DNA of 60,616 nucleotides from positions 1-60,616 of the forward strand of contig NZ_BCWD01000014.1 in assembly GCF_001592085.1 (NCBI RefSeq), read 5' to 3'. The DNA comes from Levilactobacillus senmaizukei DSM 21775 = NBRC 103853. Its GTDB lineage: Bacteria; Bacillota; Bacilli; Lactobacillales; Lactobacillaceae. Positions 30,815 to 39,169 of this stretch are shown here, one piece after another; the first letter of the stretch is position 1, and each line of letters opens with the position of its first letter. The notes under the pieces are model-generated. The model ran no database searches, was not told the DNA's origin, and saw nothing but the letters and a program-made list of their open reading frames with translations. The position numbers and the translations under genes were made by a program.

Positions 30815-30820
30815 TAGTTG

Positions 30821-31831
30821 TTATTTTTCTGCTAAATAGGTGCCAATGACCGCGTTTCGTTGGTCGAGGTACGGCTCGTTCGGGGCATAGGGATGAACCC
30901 GATTGGTCAGGAAAACCATGGCCTGATCGGTTGCTGGGTCGAGGACCAAATAAGTGCCAGTAAACCCGGAGTGCCAGATGACCCAGTGGGGCGTGGGTGT
31001 CTGAGCAACCGTTAATGCCCATCCCAGAGACCGGCGTGCCTTTCCGGACGGAGTCAAATCCGCCGCCAAACGATGAATCCAAGCTGGTGGCAAGATTGCT
31101 GCAACCCTTTCCGGATGCAGAACCCCCTGACAGAAGGTCGCCAAGTCGGCTGCCGTGCTAAATAATCCTGCCGATCCACATCGCTTACCTAGGACAAATG
31201 CCTTAGGATCGTGAACTTGACCACGAACCATCCCACGGCCCGGCGCAAAGGCCGTGGGCACACATTGGGCGGGATCATTCGGCGTAAAGGTACTGTGCCT
31301 CATTCCTAGCGGTTCTAGGACGCGCTGTCGAATGAGGTCCTGGACTGGCGCCCCCAGTACTCGTTCCAAAATCCATCCCAGAAAAATATAATTCACATCG
31401 GCATACACCATTTTACGATTGAAGGTTGGCCCGACGTGCAGGGTCAATAGTGCTGCCGTTAACTCTTCAGCATTCAGAGCATCCCGATTAGGAATATACC
31501 CAATGATACCGGAGGTATGCGTGAGCAGGTGATGAATCGTCACCCGTCGATCCGGCCACTCCGGCAACCAATCATGTAACGAGTCTGTCAACCGCAGGCG
31601 CCCCTGAGCGAGTAGCTGTAGCGTAACCGTCAGCGTCCCCACCACCTTAGTCACAGACGCCACGTCATAGGTCATGCCCGGTCGAAGCACCTCCGACCGG
31701 GGCACGGTTGCCGCGCCCCCCATCACGCCACTCAGGACCCGATCGTCATCTACGAAGGCGTAGCTCACTCCTGGAACCACACCATCATCAATTAGGCGTT
31801 GCAACGCCGCCTTTGTCTGTGTATATGCCAC
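30821..31831 (-). CDS. Serine hydrolase, beta-lactamase/PBP4*-EstB family
   Basis: A 336-aa class C beta-lactamase-like serine hydrolase. The nucleophile motif is SVTK (in YDVASVTKVVG), the second motif is Y-A-D in VYADVNYIFLG where many relatives have Y-S-N, and the third is HSGFTGT. Such enzymes are usually esterases or D-aminopeptidases, not true beta-lactamases. No signal peptide is present, so it may be cytosolic. The start is GTG 31831, after AGAGGGAG; the frame upstream lacks a ribosome site. Confidence 0.85.
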   Translation of the reverse strand: MAYTQTKAALQRLIDDGVVPGVSYAFVDDDRVLSGVMGGAATVPRSEVLRPGMTYDVASVTKVVGTLTVTLQLLAQGRLRLTDSLHDWLPEWPDRRVTIHHLLTHTSGIIGYIPNRDALNAEELTAALLTLHVGPTFNRKMVYADVNYIFLGWILERVLGAPVQDLIRQRVLEPLGMRHSTFTPNDPAQCVPTAFAPGRGMVRGQVHDPKAFVLGKRCGSAGLFSTAADLATFCQGVLHPERVAAILPPAWIHRLAADLTPSGKARRSLGWALTVAQTPTPHWVIWHSGFTGTYLVLDPATDQAMVFLTNRVHPYAPNEPYLDQRNAVIGTYLAEK

Positions 31832-31911
31832 ACCAACACTCCCTCTCTGTCTTCTATTGTAGCTTACCCAGAGCAACCTGCAGCTAATACCGGTCAAACT
31901 TCGGTCGATAA

Positions 31912-31966
31912 TAAAAATAGATTGTGCGGTGCTGCGGTCTCACGGCCAGCAAACGCCTCACAATCT
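31912..31966 (-). terminator. Terminator of the ABC exporter operon
   Basis: AGATTGTG (31919-31926) pairs with CACAATCT (31959-31966) around an internal GC-rich loop that can form further hairpins. The minus-strand tract is ATTTTTATTAT. Confidence 0.7.
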
Positions 31967-31978
31967 ATCATGATCAGT

Positions 31979-33811
31979 TTAAGCTAAGTTGTTTCCCTTG
32001 AATTGACTGTTGTACAGGTCCGCGTAGAACCCGTCCGCCGCCAGTAAGCTATCATGATTCCCGGTTTCAACAATATGCCCGTGGTTCATCACCACAATAT
32101 TCTCGGCATTTTGAATCGTTGATAATCGATGGGCAACCACGAAGCTGGTCCGGCCAGCCAGCAGGCTTTCCATGGCCTTTTGAATCAACATTTCCGTTCG
32201 TGTATCCACGGAACTCGTGGCCTCGTCCAAAATTAACACATCCGGATCGGCAACGAAGGCCCGGGCAATCGTCAATAATTGTCGCTGACCTTGAGAGATG
32301 TTGGTTGCTGCTTCATTCAACACCGTCTCATAACCCTCAGGCAATTGCCGAATGAAGGTGTCCGCGTGAGCTGCCTTAGCTGCCGCGTACACGTCATCAT
32401 CGGTAGCATCCTCGCGACCATATTTGATGTTGTCGAAGATCGAACCGGTAAAGAGCCAGGTATCTTGCAGAACCATCGCAAAATGTTTCCGCAGATCATT
32501 TCGTGATAATTGTTTGGTGTTTCGGCCTTGGAATCGAATCTCCCCCCCCTTAACGTCATAGAAGCGTTCAAGTAAGTTAATAATGGTGGTCTTCCCCGCA
32601 CCAGTCGGCCCAACGATGGCAACCATTTCCCCTGGCTTAACCTTTAAGTTAAAGTCGGCAATCAATGGCGTGTCATCGACGTATTGGAAGCTAACATCGT
32701 CAAACTCCAAGATGTTGGCCGTGTCGGTCTTTTCAGTAACGGTTGCACTCGCTGGCATTTCACCCTCATCGAGGACGGCAAAAATCCGCTCAGCCGAAGC
32801 AATCGTGGCCTGAATCGTATTGGTCAGGTTAGCCATCTGGGTGATGGGTTGTGAGAATTGGTTTGTGTATTGCAGAAAGGCCTGCACGTTCCCCAAACTC
32901 ACTTGGCCGTTAGCCACTTGAATCCCACCAATCACGGCGACGGCCAGGTAATCCAAGTTCTTAACGAAGTTCATCAGTGGGAAGATCAAGCTGGAAACAA
33001 ATTGTGCTTTCCATGCTGATTGATAATATTTCTGGTTATGCTCTTCGAATTGTTCCTGCGTGGCCTGTTCCCGGTTGAAGGTCTTCACCACGGTATGCCC
33101 CGCATAGGTCTCTTCGACTGTATTATTCAGTAGCCCCAGGTTCTTTTGTTGTCCGGCAAAGAACTTCTGTGATCGTGGGGCAACCAGCATAACCACGAAG
33201 AGGCTCAGTGGCACGGAAACCAACGCCACCAAGGTTAGCCAGCCACTAATGGTGAGCATCATGTAGAGCACTCCGAAAAACGTCAGCACACTCGTCACCA
33301 ATTGTGACAACGTCTGTTGGAGCGTCCCACCAATGTTATCCATATCGTTAGCCATACGGGACATCAAGTCCCCATTACTATGGCTATCATAGTAACTAAT
33401 TGGCAGGACTTTCATCTTTTCCTTCAGGTCCCGGCGTAGTTGATAAACCACTTTTTGAGAAATCCAGTTCATGATGATGGACTGAATGACATTAAAGACG
33501 GCTGCGCCAGCATACATGACCCCAACGACCAATAGAATATGACCAATCTTGTCAAAGTTCACGGGCAAACTGTGAATTGGCAGCCCCGCCTTAAGTTCGG
33601 CTTGCCCCTTCATAACCCCCTTGAAGAGTTCCGTCGTCGCCTTCCCTAAAATCTTAGGGGTCCGAATCTGCAGAATCACTGCCACTGTGGCTAGGATCAG
33701 TACCAGGGCAATCCCCGGCAACCAATGTTTCATGTACCGGAAGAGACGGAATGTGGTCCGCCAAAAACTTTGAGGTTGCTGTTTTGTTGCAGAACCGCGT
33801 CCATTACGCAT
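31979..33811 (-). CDS. Heterodimeric ABC exporter, consensus-site half
   Basis: A 610-aa type I exporter half with six TM helices and a C-terminal ATPase. Walker A is VGPTGAGKTT. Walker B is VLILDEATSSVD with the catalytic Glu, and the H-loop His is present (VVAHRLST). The signature is ISQGQ rather than LSGGQ. This complements the partner gene, so the pair should form one active and one degenerate ATP site, as in LmrCD, BmrCD and TM287/288. The substrate cannot be read from sequence; multidrug or lipid export is typical. It overlaps the upstream half by 8 nt. Confidence 0.92.
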   Translation of the reverse strand: MRNGRGSATKQQPQSFWRTTFRLFRYMKHWLPGIALVLILATVAVILQIRTPKILGKATTELFKGVMKGQAELKAGLPIHSLPVNFDKIGHILLVVGVMYAGAAVFNVIQSIIMNWISQKVVYQLRRDLKEKMKVLPISYYDSHSNGDLMSRMANDMDNIGGTLQQTLSQLVTSVLTFFGVLYMMLTISGWLTLVALVSVPLSLFVVMLVAPRSQKFFAGQQKNLGLLNNTVEETYAGHTVVKTFNREQATQEQFEEHNQKYYQSAWKAQFVSSLIFPLMNFVKNLDYLAVAVIGGIQVANGQVSLGNVQAFLQYTNQFSQPITQMANLTNTIQATIASAERIFAVLDEGEMPASATVTEKTDTANILEFDDVSFQYVDDTPLIADFNLKVKPGEMVAIVGPTGAGKTTIINLLERFYDVKGGEIRFQGRNTKQLSRNDLRKHFAMVLQDTWLFTGSIFDNIKYGREDATDDDVYAAAKAAHADTFIRQLPEGYETVLNEAATNISQGQRQLLTIARAFVADPDVLILDEATSSVDTRTEMLIQKAMESLLAGRTSFVVAHRLSTIQNAENIVVMNHGHIVETGNHDSLLAADGFYADLYNSQFKGNNLA

Positions 33812-35537
33812 CGATCACATCCCCCTTTCGGAGTTGGGACTCCAGAATTTCCTGGTAAGTCTGGTTCGTTGCTTTCAACTCTTCATGCGTTCCTTGACCA
33901 ACGATATGGCCACCGTCAATCACCAGAATCAAATCGGCATTGGCCACCGTTGAAACCCGTTGAGCAACGATAACCGTTACCCCCTGGTTCACTTGGTCAT
34001 CGGCCTTAAGCGCTTCTCGTAAGGCCGCGTCCGTCTTGAAATCCAATGCTGAGAATGAGTCGTCGAAGATGTAGACACTGGCCCGCTTCAAGATGGTTCG
34101 GGCAATGACTAACCGCTGTCGTTGACCACCCGAGAAGTTATCCCCGTTCTGTTCAACCACGGCGTCCAAGCCACCAGCCTCCTTAACAAAGTCCGTTGCC
34201 TGGGCAATGTCTAGCGCATGCCAAATTTGATCATCGCTGGCGTCCGCCATCCCATAAACCATGTTGGTCCGAATCGTTCCAGAGAACAGGACCGCTTGCT
34301 GTTGCGTAATCGAAATGGCAGCGTGCAGGTTGGCCTGGCTGACCGCCGGCAATGGCGACCCATCGACCATAATTTGGCCGCTTTCGGGGTCAAACAGGCG
34401 CGGAATAAGGTTGACCAAGCTCGACTTACCCGAGCCAGTTCCGCCAATGATGGCCACCGTTTGGCCAGCCTTAGCCGAGAAGTTAACATCGGCCAACGCC
34501 AATTCTTCGGCGCCGGTGTACCGGAAGTTGACGTGTTCAAAGGTCAGGCTGGCTTCACTATGATCAAAGTTAACCGGTTGAGCCGCATCATTAATTTTGG
34601 ACTTCAGGTCCATGACCTCGTTAATCCGGGCCGCCGAAGCTTGGGCCCGTGGCACGAAGACGAACACCATGGAGACCATCATAAAGCTAATTAATATTTG
34701 AGTCGCATAAGTCATGAAGGCAACTAAATTACCCACTTCCATGGCTTGGCTAGAAATCAGTTGACCCCCATACCAAACGATCCCAATGTTAGTACCACTG
34801 ATAATCAAGGTGATAATTGGAAACATTAGGGAAACGATCATGAAAACCTTAATCCCGGTCTTCGTGTAGTCTTGGTTAGATTCTTCGAAACGGTCCTGTT
34901 CGAATTCATCTTGATTGAAGGCCCGGATAACTCGAACCCCCGTTAATCCTTCACGGAAGATGAGGTTGATGCGATCAATTTTCTTTTGCAGGCTCTTGAA
35001 GAGTGGCACAGCAAAGTACATGATCACCCCAGTAAAAGCAGCCAAAACGGGTAAGGCCACCAGGAAAACCACCGTCAAACGGGGGCTCTTGATATAGGCC
35101 AAGATCCCCGCTCCAACCAACATAATCGGCGCCATCAGCATCATCCGTAGCATCTGAACCATCACGTTTTGAATTTGCACAACGTCGTTGGTCGTCCGCG
35201 TAATTAAGGAAGCATTCCCCACCGTTTCAAATTCCTCGGTTGATGAGAACGTCACTTTCTTAAAGATTCCTGATCGGATACGTTGTCCCATCTTTTGTGA
35301 TTGTGTGGCCGCAAAGTAAACATTGCCGGCCGCCCCCAGGACACCAATAAAACTCAGCAGGAGCATCTTGCCCCCGGTGCGCCAGATGTAAGCAATGTCA
35401 TTCGTGGCAATCCCCTTATCGATAATATCTGAGGTTAACGTGGGTAAGGAAAGGTCACAGGATACCTGGATGATCATGAATGCCACCGCCAGGATAACCG
35501 CCCACCAGTCAAGGTGTTTACGGGCTAGTCGTATCAT
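33804..35537 (-). CDS. Heterodimeric ABC exporter, degenerate-site half
   Basis: A 577-aa exporter half with six TM helices. Walker A is IGGTGSGKSS and the signature is canonical FSGGQ. Walker B ends FDDSFSALD, with Asp in place of the catalytic Glu, and the H-loop carries Gln (IVAQRVST). Its own ATP site is therefore predicted to be non-hydrolytic, while its signature completes the active site of the partner. It is the first gene of the two-gene operon, preceded by AAGAAGG. Confidence 0.92.
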   Translation of the reverse strand: MIRLARKHLDWWAVILAVAFMIIQVSCDLSLPTLTSDIIDKGIATNDIAYIWRTGGKMLLLSFIGVLGAAGNVYFAATQSQKMGQRIRSGIFKKVTFSSTEEFETVGNASLITRTTNDVVQIQNVMVQMLRMMLMAPIMLVGAGILAYIKSPRLTVVFLVALPVLAAFTGVIMYFAVPLFKSLQKKIDRINLIFREGLTGVRVIRAFNQDEFEQDRFEESNQDYTKTGIKVFMIVSLMFPIITLIISGTNIGIVWYGGQLISSQAMEVGNLVAFMTYATQILISFMMVSMVFVFVPRAQASAARINEVMDLKSKINDAAQPVNFDHSEASLTFEHVNFRYTGAEELALADVNFSAKAGQTVAIIGGTGSGKSSLVNLIPRLFDPESGQIMVDGSPLPAVSQANLHAAISITQQQAVLFSGTIRTNMVYGMADASDDQIWHALDIAQATDFVKEAGGLDAVVEQNGDNFSGGQRQRLVIARTILKRASVYIFDDSFSALDFKTDAALREALKADDQVNQGVTVIVAQRVSTVANADLILVIDGGHIVGQGTHEELKATNQTYQEILESQLRKGDVIDA

Positions 35538-35707
35538 TTGATTTTGGCCTTCTTTCTATCTTATTTAACGTTCTATTTAATAAAAAGCATATGCGATAAT
35601 TATACTCAACTGACTTTCGTTTGCAATCAATGCAGACCCGATCATCAGTCGCTGGTAATGCGACCAGTTTTTGTTACAATGTAAGCACTGAAGGGAGCTA
35701 GAGAATT

Positions 35708-36037
35708 GTGGCGAGTAACTCTGATTCAATCTATAATGTCTTAACTTATATCCACCGGCACCAACAACAGATGACATTTATCCAACGTCGAAATAGCAAT
35801 GTGATTGCGGTTGGCGTTCCCGACTCGGTCACCGTCGCCAATGCCGACCTCTATTTCCCCGTTAACCACTTACAGGTCAACCTGATGAATGAAGACTTTT
35901 TGGCAAAGAATGGTGACCTACTAAACGACTTTTTCGACTTGACCAGCAGTTCTAAACTCGACTACCAGCAGGTTTGGATTACCACGAGTCATATCCCATC
36001 GGAACACACGTACCTCGTGGAGATCTCTTTTGAATAA
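35708..36037 (+). CDS. Hypothetical 109-aa protein
   Basis: A small, polar, soluble protein that I do not recognise. It starts with GTG 35708 after AAGGGA and has a possible -10 TACAAT at 35675-35680. The sequence alternates helix and strand (HRHQQQMTFIQRRNSNVIAV, then DLYFPVNHLQVNL) and ends TYLVEISFE. It has no Cys and no membrane segment. It is monocistronic, divergent from the ABC exporter, with a clear terminator after it. Confidence 0.6.
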   Translation: MASNSDSIYNVLTYIHRHQQQMTFIQRRNSNVIAVGVPDSVTVANADLYFPVNHLQVNLMNEDFLAKNGDLLNDFFDLTSSSKLDYQQVWITTSHIPSEHTYLVEISFE

Positions 36038-36043
36038 GTCACT

Positions 36044-36080
36044 AAAAAAGCGAATGGCTGAGCCATTCGCTTTTGATTTT
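36044..36080. terminator. Bidirectional terminator
   Basis: AAAAGCGAATGGC pairs with GCCATTCGCTTTT around a 3-4 nt loop. It serves the 109-aa gene and the converging 67-aa membrane gene, whose stop is at its edge. Confidence 0.8.
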
Positions 36081-36282
36081 AACTTAACAGCGACCGAGAC
36101 AGCCACAGGCCACCCAAGACCAATGCGGCCGCGATAAAAACCCAAAAGAAAGCCGCAAAGGCGACGAGAATAATCGTCCCAACAATCAGGGTTCCTAGCA
36201 AACCAAGTAGCCAGCCGCCCAATCCGAAAACAATCCGGAGAACGGGAAACAGTAAAAATAACGCTAATAGCCAAAAGATCAC
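36079..36282 (-). CDS. Small hydrophobic membrane protein
   Basis: A 67-aa protein almost wholly hydrophobic: two TM helices (LLALFLLFPVLRIVFGLGG and TIILVAFAAFFWVFIAAALV) with few charged residues. The start is GTG 36282, with GGAGCG upstream. The function is unknown; similar small proteins are frequent in lactobacilli. The coding sequence ends inside the shared terminator. Confidence 0.6.
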   Translation of the reverse strand: MIFWLLALFLLFPVLRIVFGLGGWLLGLLGTLIVGTIILVAFAAFFWVFIAAALVLGGLWLSRSLLS

Positions 36283-36372
36283 GTTGATCGCTCCATTCTG
36301 CTAAGCCGTTCAACTTAACTTGTGGTTAGTTTACACTATTTTTATTATAAAAACACGTAAAATTACTGCACT

Positions 36373-37497
36373 TTAAGCAACCGTAATCTGTTGCCGGCCA
36401 TTTTGCTTCGAATGGTAGAGATTAGCATCCACCCGTTTGTAAAAGTCCAAGGGATTGTGGTCCGTTTCAACCAGTCGAGAGACGCCGACTGATATGCTGA
36501 CCTGAATATCAATATCATTGTAAGTGACCACCAGGTGTTGGACCCCGTGAAACACCTGTCCAGCGATTGGCCGAGCCTGTTGGAGATCGTACCCCGGCAA
36601 GATGATATTGAACTCTTCCCCGCCTGTGCGGTAAAGAATCAAATCGGTGTCTAGGCTTCGTAATACATCGCTGACTTGCAACGACACCTGCTTCAACACT
36701 TCATCCCCAGCCAGGTGACCATAGCTATCGTTGACCCGTTTAAAGTGGTCAATGTCAAACATAATCATTGATAAGTCATGGTCGTGCTCCAGACTCTGCT
36801 GGAACTGATAACCAATGGCCCGGTCAAAGGCCGCGTAGTTTTGGACGTGCGTCAAAGCATCCCAGTTAGCCGACTGAAACAACCGATCCTTGATACGGCG
36901 GTCCTTATTTTGAATAATAAAGTAACCGTACATCAGTGCTGCCAGTAAAGCGTAGTCGGCAATCTCGGTTAAATAATTTCCCCAGCTTAAGTGATAACGC
37001 TGTTTGACCAGGAACCAGAGTGCCAGTGCAAACACCAAGGCAATTCCCATGTAGCGAGGAAATGGCCACCGATTGAGTCGCAAGCTCTGTTGATAAGAAA
37101 CCACGTAAAAGAGAATGAAAATCATCGTGTAGACCCAGGACAAAGGTGCCGAGACGTTGCCGTTCAAGACCATGAACCCCACTCCCGAAATCAGGATAAT
37201 CCAGTAAGGGATGCGCAACTGTAGAAAATACGCAACAAAGATGAGTAGCAGTAATTGGAAATTGGTGAAGGTCCACGCCAGATGGCTGTCCCGAACAATG
37301 ACTTGTAACGTAAAAATCGAGGCAACGGCGCACGTTGTCCCAATAGCGACTTGAACTTTTTTAACCGTGTTCGGTTCATGATGTGCCTGAACTCGCGCGG
37401 TAACCCAGTTGAAAATTGACCAGTACAGGGTAATGACCCCGAGGACAAAGAACACGCTGGTAATGATTGGCGGTACTAGCCAAACTGACCAAGCCAT
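36373..37497 (-). CDS. Membrane GGDEF-domain diguanylate cyclase
   Basis: A 374-aa protein. The first 200 residues hold about seven TM helices, resembling a 7TM sensor; the C-terminal GGDEF domain has the active-site motif GGEEF at about 292-296 and the metal site MFDIDHFKRVND, so cyclic di-GMP synthesis is likely. The usual inhibitory RxxD five residues before GGEEF is not at the normal spacing (RSLD is eight residues away), so product inhibition may be lost. AAGGAG precedes the ATG. It is divergent from the EAL gene at 37790. Confidence 0.9.
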   Translation of the reverse strand: MAWSVWLVPPIITSVFFVLGVITLYWSIFNWVTARVQAHHEPNTVKKVQVAIGTTCAVASIFTLQVIVRDSHLAWTFTNFQLLLLIFVAYFLQLRIPYWIILISGVGFMVLNGNVSAPLSWVYTMIFILFYVVSYQQSLRLNRWPFPRYMGIALVFALALWFLVKQRYHLSWGNYLTEIADYALLAALMYGYFIIQNKDRRIKDRLFQSANWDALTHVQNYAAFDRAIGYQFQQSLEHDHDLSMIMFDIDHFKRVNDSYGHLAGDEVLKQVSLQVSDVLRSLDTDLILYRTGGEEFNIILPGYDLQQARPIAGQVFHGVQHLVVTYNDIDIQVSISVGVSRLVETDHNPLDFYKRVDANLYHSKQNGRQQITVA

Positions 37498-37789
37498 CTC
37501 ATCATGCTCCTTACTGTAGTTAGATTATTAAGTGACCTTTTAAAGCGGGCCCTTGTTGCGTTATCCTAATAGTAATTTACCACATTGACAATTGTGCCTA
37601 TCCAAACGCTTATATTAACTATAAAACAACCCCAATTATAATGCACGAATTTTCCAGTTAAACTAATCTGTTACTCATTTTGCCGATTGGGGTGTTCATT
37701 TTACCACCGATTTCTTTGAGTTGTCACTACTCTACTTCTGCCCATTAAAGTATGATAGACATAAGGATTAAGTTGGAAGGAGGTTCCGC
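37498..37789. other. Divergent intergenic region between GGDEF and EAL genes
   Basis: No gene is seen in these 292 nt. ACCCCAAT (about 37629-37636) and ATTGGGGT (about 37686-37693) form a dyad with a spacer of about 49 nt. A likely -10 for the EAL gene is TATGAT at 37751-37756. Both genes must be controlled from here. Confidence 0.4.
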
Positions 37790-38476
37790 ATGACTTATCA
37801 ATATTTTGCTCAACCACAAGTCGATGCCATCAACGACAGCGTGATTGGATACGAACTTCTTCTCCGGCAAAAACAATCAGGACAATGGCTGACTCCCACC
37901 GCTACCACGGGCATAACGGTGGATGATCAAGCTCGCTTAATTGAACAAGCCGCCCAGCAACTACAGCTGAAGGTGGGGTCACTGTCCTTCAATGTTAATG
38001 AACCCCAATTTCTGGATCGTCGTATAGCGCAAGCTATCATTCAGGCCCAACACACCATCTACCCCATCAATCTGGTTCTAGAGGTCACTGAAGAACCTAC
38101 CGTCCATCCGGTCACCGAACGACAACTCAGCGAGCAGATTCACTACTTCGACGACCACGGCATTCAACTCAGCCTGGATGACGTGGGTACGGGGCGCAAT
38201 ACTTACGAGCACTTAGAACCCCTCCTCTCGGCCGTCAGTGAACTGAAGTTTCCTTTACAGAATTTCCGTGAAGCCCATCGTGAGGCAGAAATTCTCCCCG
38301 CCCTCCAATTCTGGATGAAAACAGCGCAACAATATCGGTTGCGTTTCATTCTCGAAGGAGTCGAAACACAAGCGGACCACAACTTCGCTAACCAACTCGG
38401 TATTCCTAATCGCCAGGGCTGGTACTATGGTAAGCCCCATCCCCTACCGGATACCGTGTTAAGAAAAGAACGATAA
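37790..38476 (+). CDS. EAL-domain protein, probable c-di-GMP phosphodiesterase
   Basis: A 228-aa stand-alone EAL domain. The EAL motif reads YELL with Glu22. Expected metal and catalytic positions are mostly retained: Asn in SFNVN (68-70), Glu98 in LEVTE, Asp130-Asp131 in LDDVGTG, Lys153 in ELKF, Glu189 and Glu192 in EGVET, and the C-terminal QGWYYGKP. The residue after Lys153 is Phe-Pro where Ile-Asp is usual. It is likely active but slightly divergent. GGAGG precedes the ATG. Confidence 0.88.
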   Translation: MTYQYFAQPQVDAINDSVIGYELLLRQKQSGQWLTPTATTGITVDDQARLIEQAAQQLQLKVGSLSFNVNEPQFLDRRIAQAIIQAQHTIYPINLVLEVTEEPTVHPVTERQLSEQIHYFDDHGIQLSLDDVGTGRNTYEHLEPLLSAVSELKFPLQNFREAHREAEILPALQFWMKTAQQYRLRFILEGVETQADHNFANQLGIPNRQGWYYGKPHPLPDTVLRKER

Positions 38477-38478
38477 AG

Positions 38479-38548
38479 ACATCTGTCCCTTGATCATCGC
38501 CAACCAGGACGACTGGTTGGCACGCTCAAAGGGAACGGGTGCTTTTTT
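38479..38548 (+). terminator. Long bulged terminator after the EAL gene
   Basis: CATCTGTCCCTTGA pairs, with bulges, with the stretch before GGTGC. Inside it GCCAACCAG/CTGGTTGGC forms a second perfect helix. Six T residues follow. Confidence 0.65.
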
Positions 38549-38685
38549 ACTTTAAAGGTCCTTCACTACAATATGTTGTTATTTAATACCACAATAATCT
38601 GTCATATAATTAGTTTCACGCATTTTCATAGTAAACAATTAAAATCACTACCAATCATGGTATGGTTATTTCTTAGGGGGTTCTT

Positions 38686-39045
38686 ATGTTAGCCAATCGC
38701 ATCAAAGAATTAAGGAAGCTGCTCAATCTGAGTCAACGAGAACTGGCTGAATTACTGAAAGTCTCACAACAAACCATTGCCAGTTGGGAGACCCACCGCT
38801 CGGAACCAAGCTATGACATGATGCTTCATCTTGCCTCATTTTTCGATGTGACGTTAGACGATTTATTAGGTCGTCACGATAGCCAGGGAGCCTCACAACC
38901 CAATAATTCTCACGATTTACAACAATTTCTACTGGATAATCAAGGATTGTTAACGTATGGTGGCGCAGAACTGACGTAAATTGAAAGAAAACAGTTACGG
39001 GTCGCCATCTCGACGATCTTCTGGAACCGACCATTACTCCAGTAA
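38686..39045 (+). pseudogene. XRE-family regulator with premature TAA
   Basis: The open frame (38686-38979, 97 aa) encodes a Cro/CI helix-turn-helix: IKELRKLLNLSQRELAELL, recognition helix SQQTIASWE, and a dimer helix ending VTLDDLLG. After residue 97 a TAA (38977-38979) interrupts the frame; the same frame then runs IERKQLRVAISTIFW to a second TAA at 39043-39045. Many lactobacillus relatives have an ELTxxERxxL tail, so the stop looks like a point mutation, for example CAA to TAA. The DNA-binding domain is intact and the short protein may still work. GGGGG precedes the ATG; a -10 TATAAT is at 38605-38610. Confidence 0.6.
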
Positions 39046-39169
39046 CGGTCAAAGATAAAATGTCGTCATTCATTCTCTTAAGTAGTGATCACAGCAAAGC
39101 CAGCAAACCAAGTTATGTGTCCAAAACTGATGACTTCAAAAGCTGAACACCTATTTTGGGAGGAAGAAA

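Noticed and set aside
30821-31831. True beta-lactamase resistance gene
   Set aside because: The motifs are of the broad serine hydrolase/EstB family, the second motif is Y-A-D, and there is no signal peptide.
34218-34694. 158-aa plus-strand frame antisense to the ABC exporter
   Set aside because: A shadow of the strongly conserved ATPase domain on the other strand; no ribosome site.
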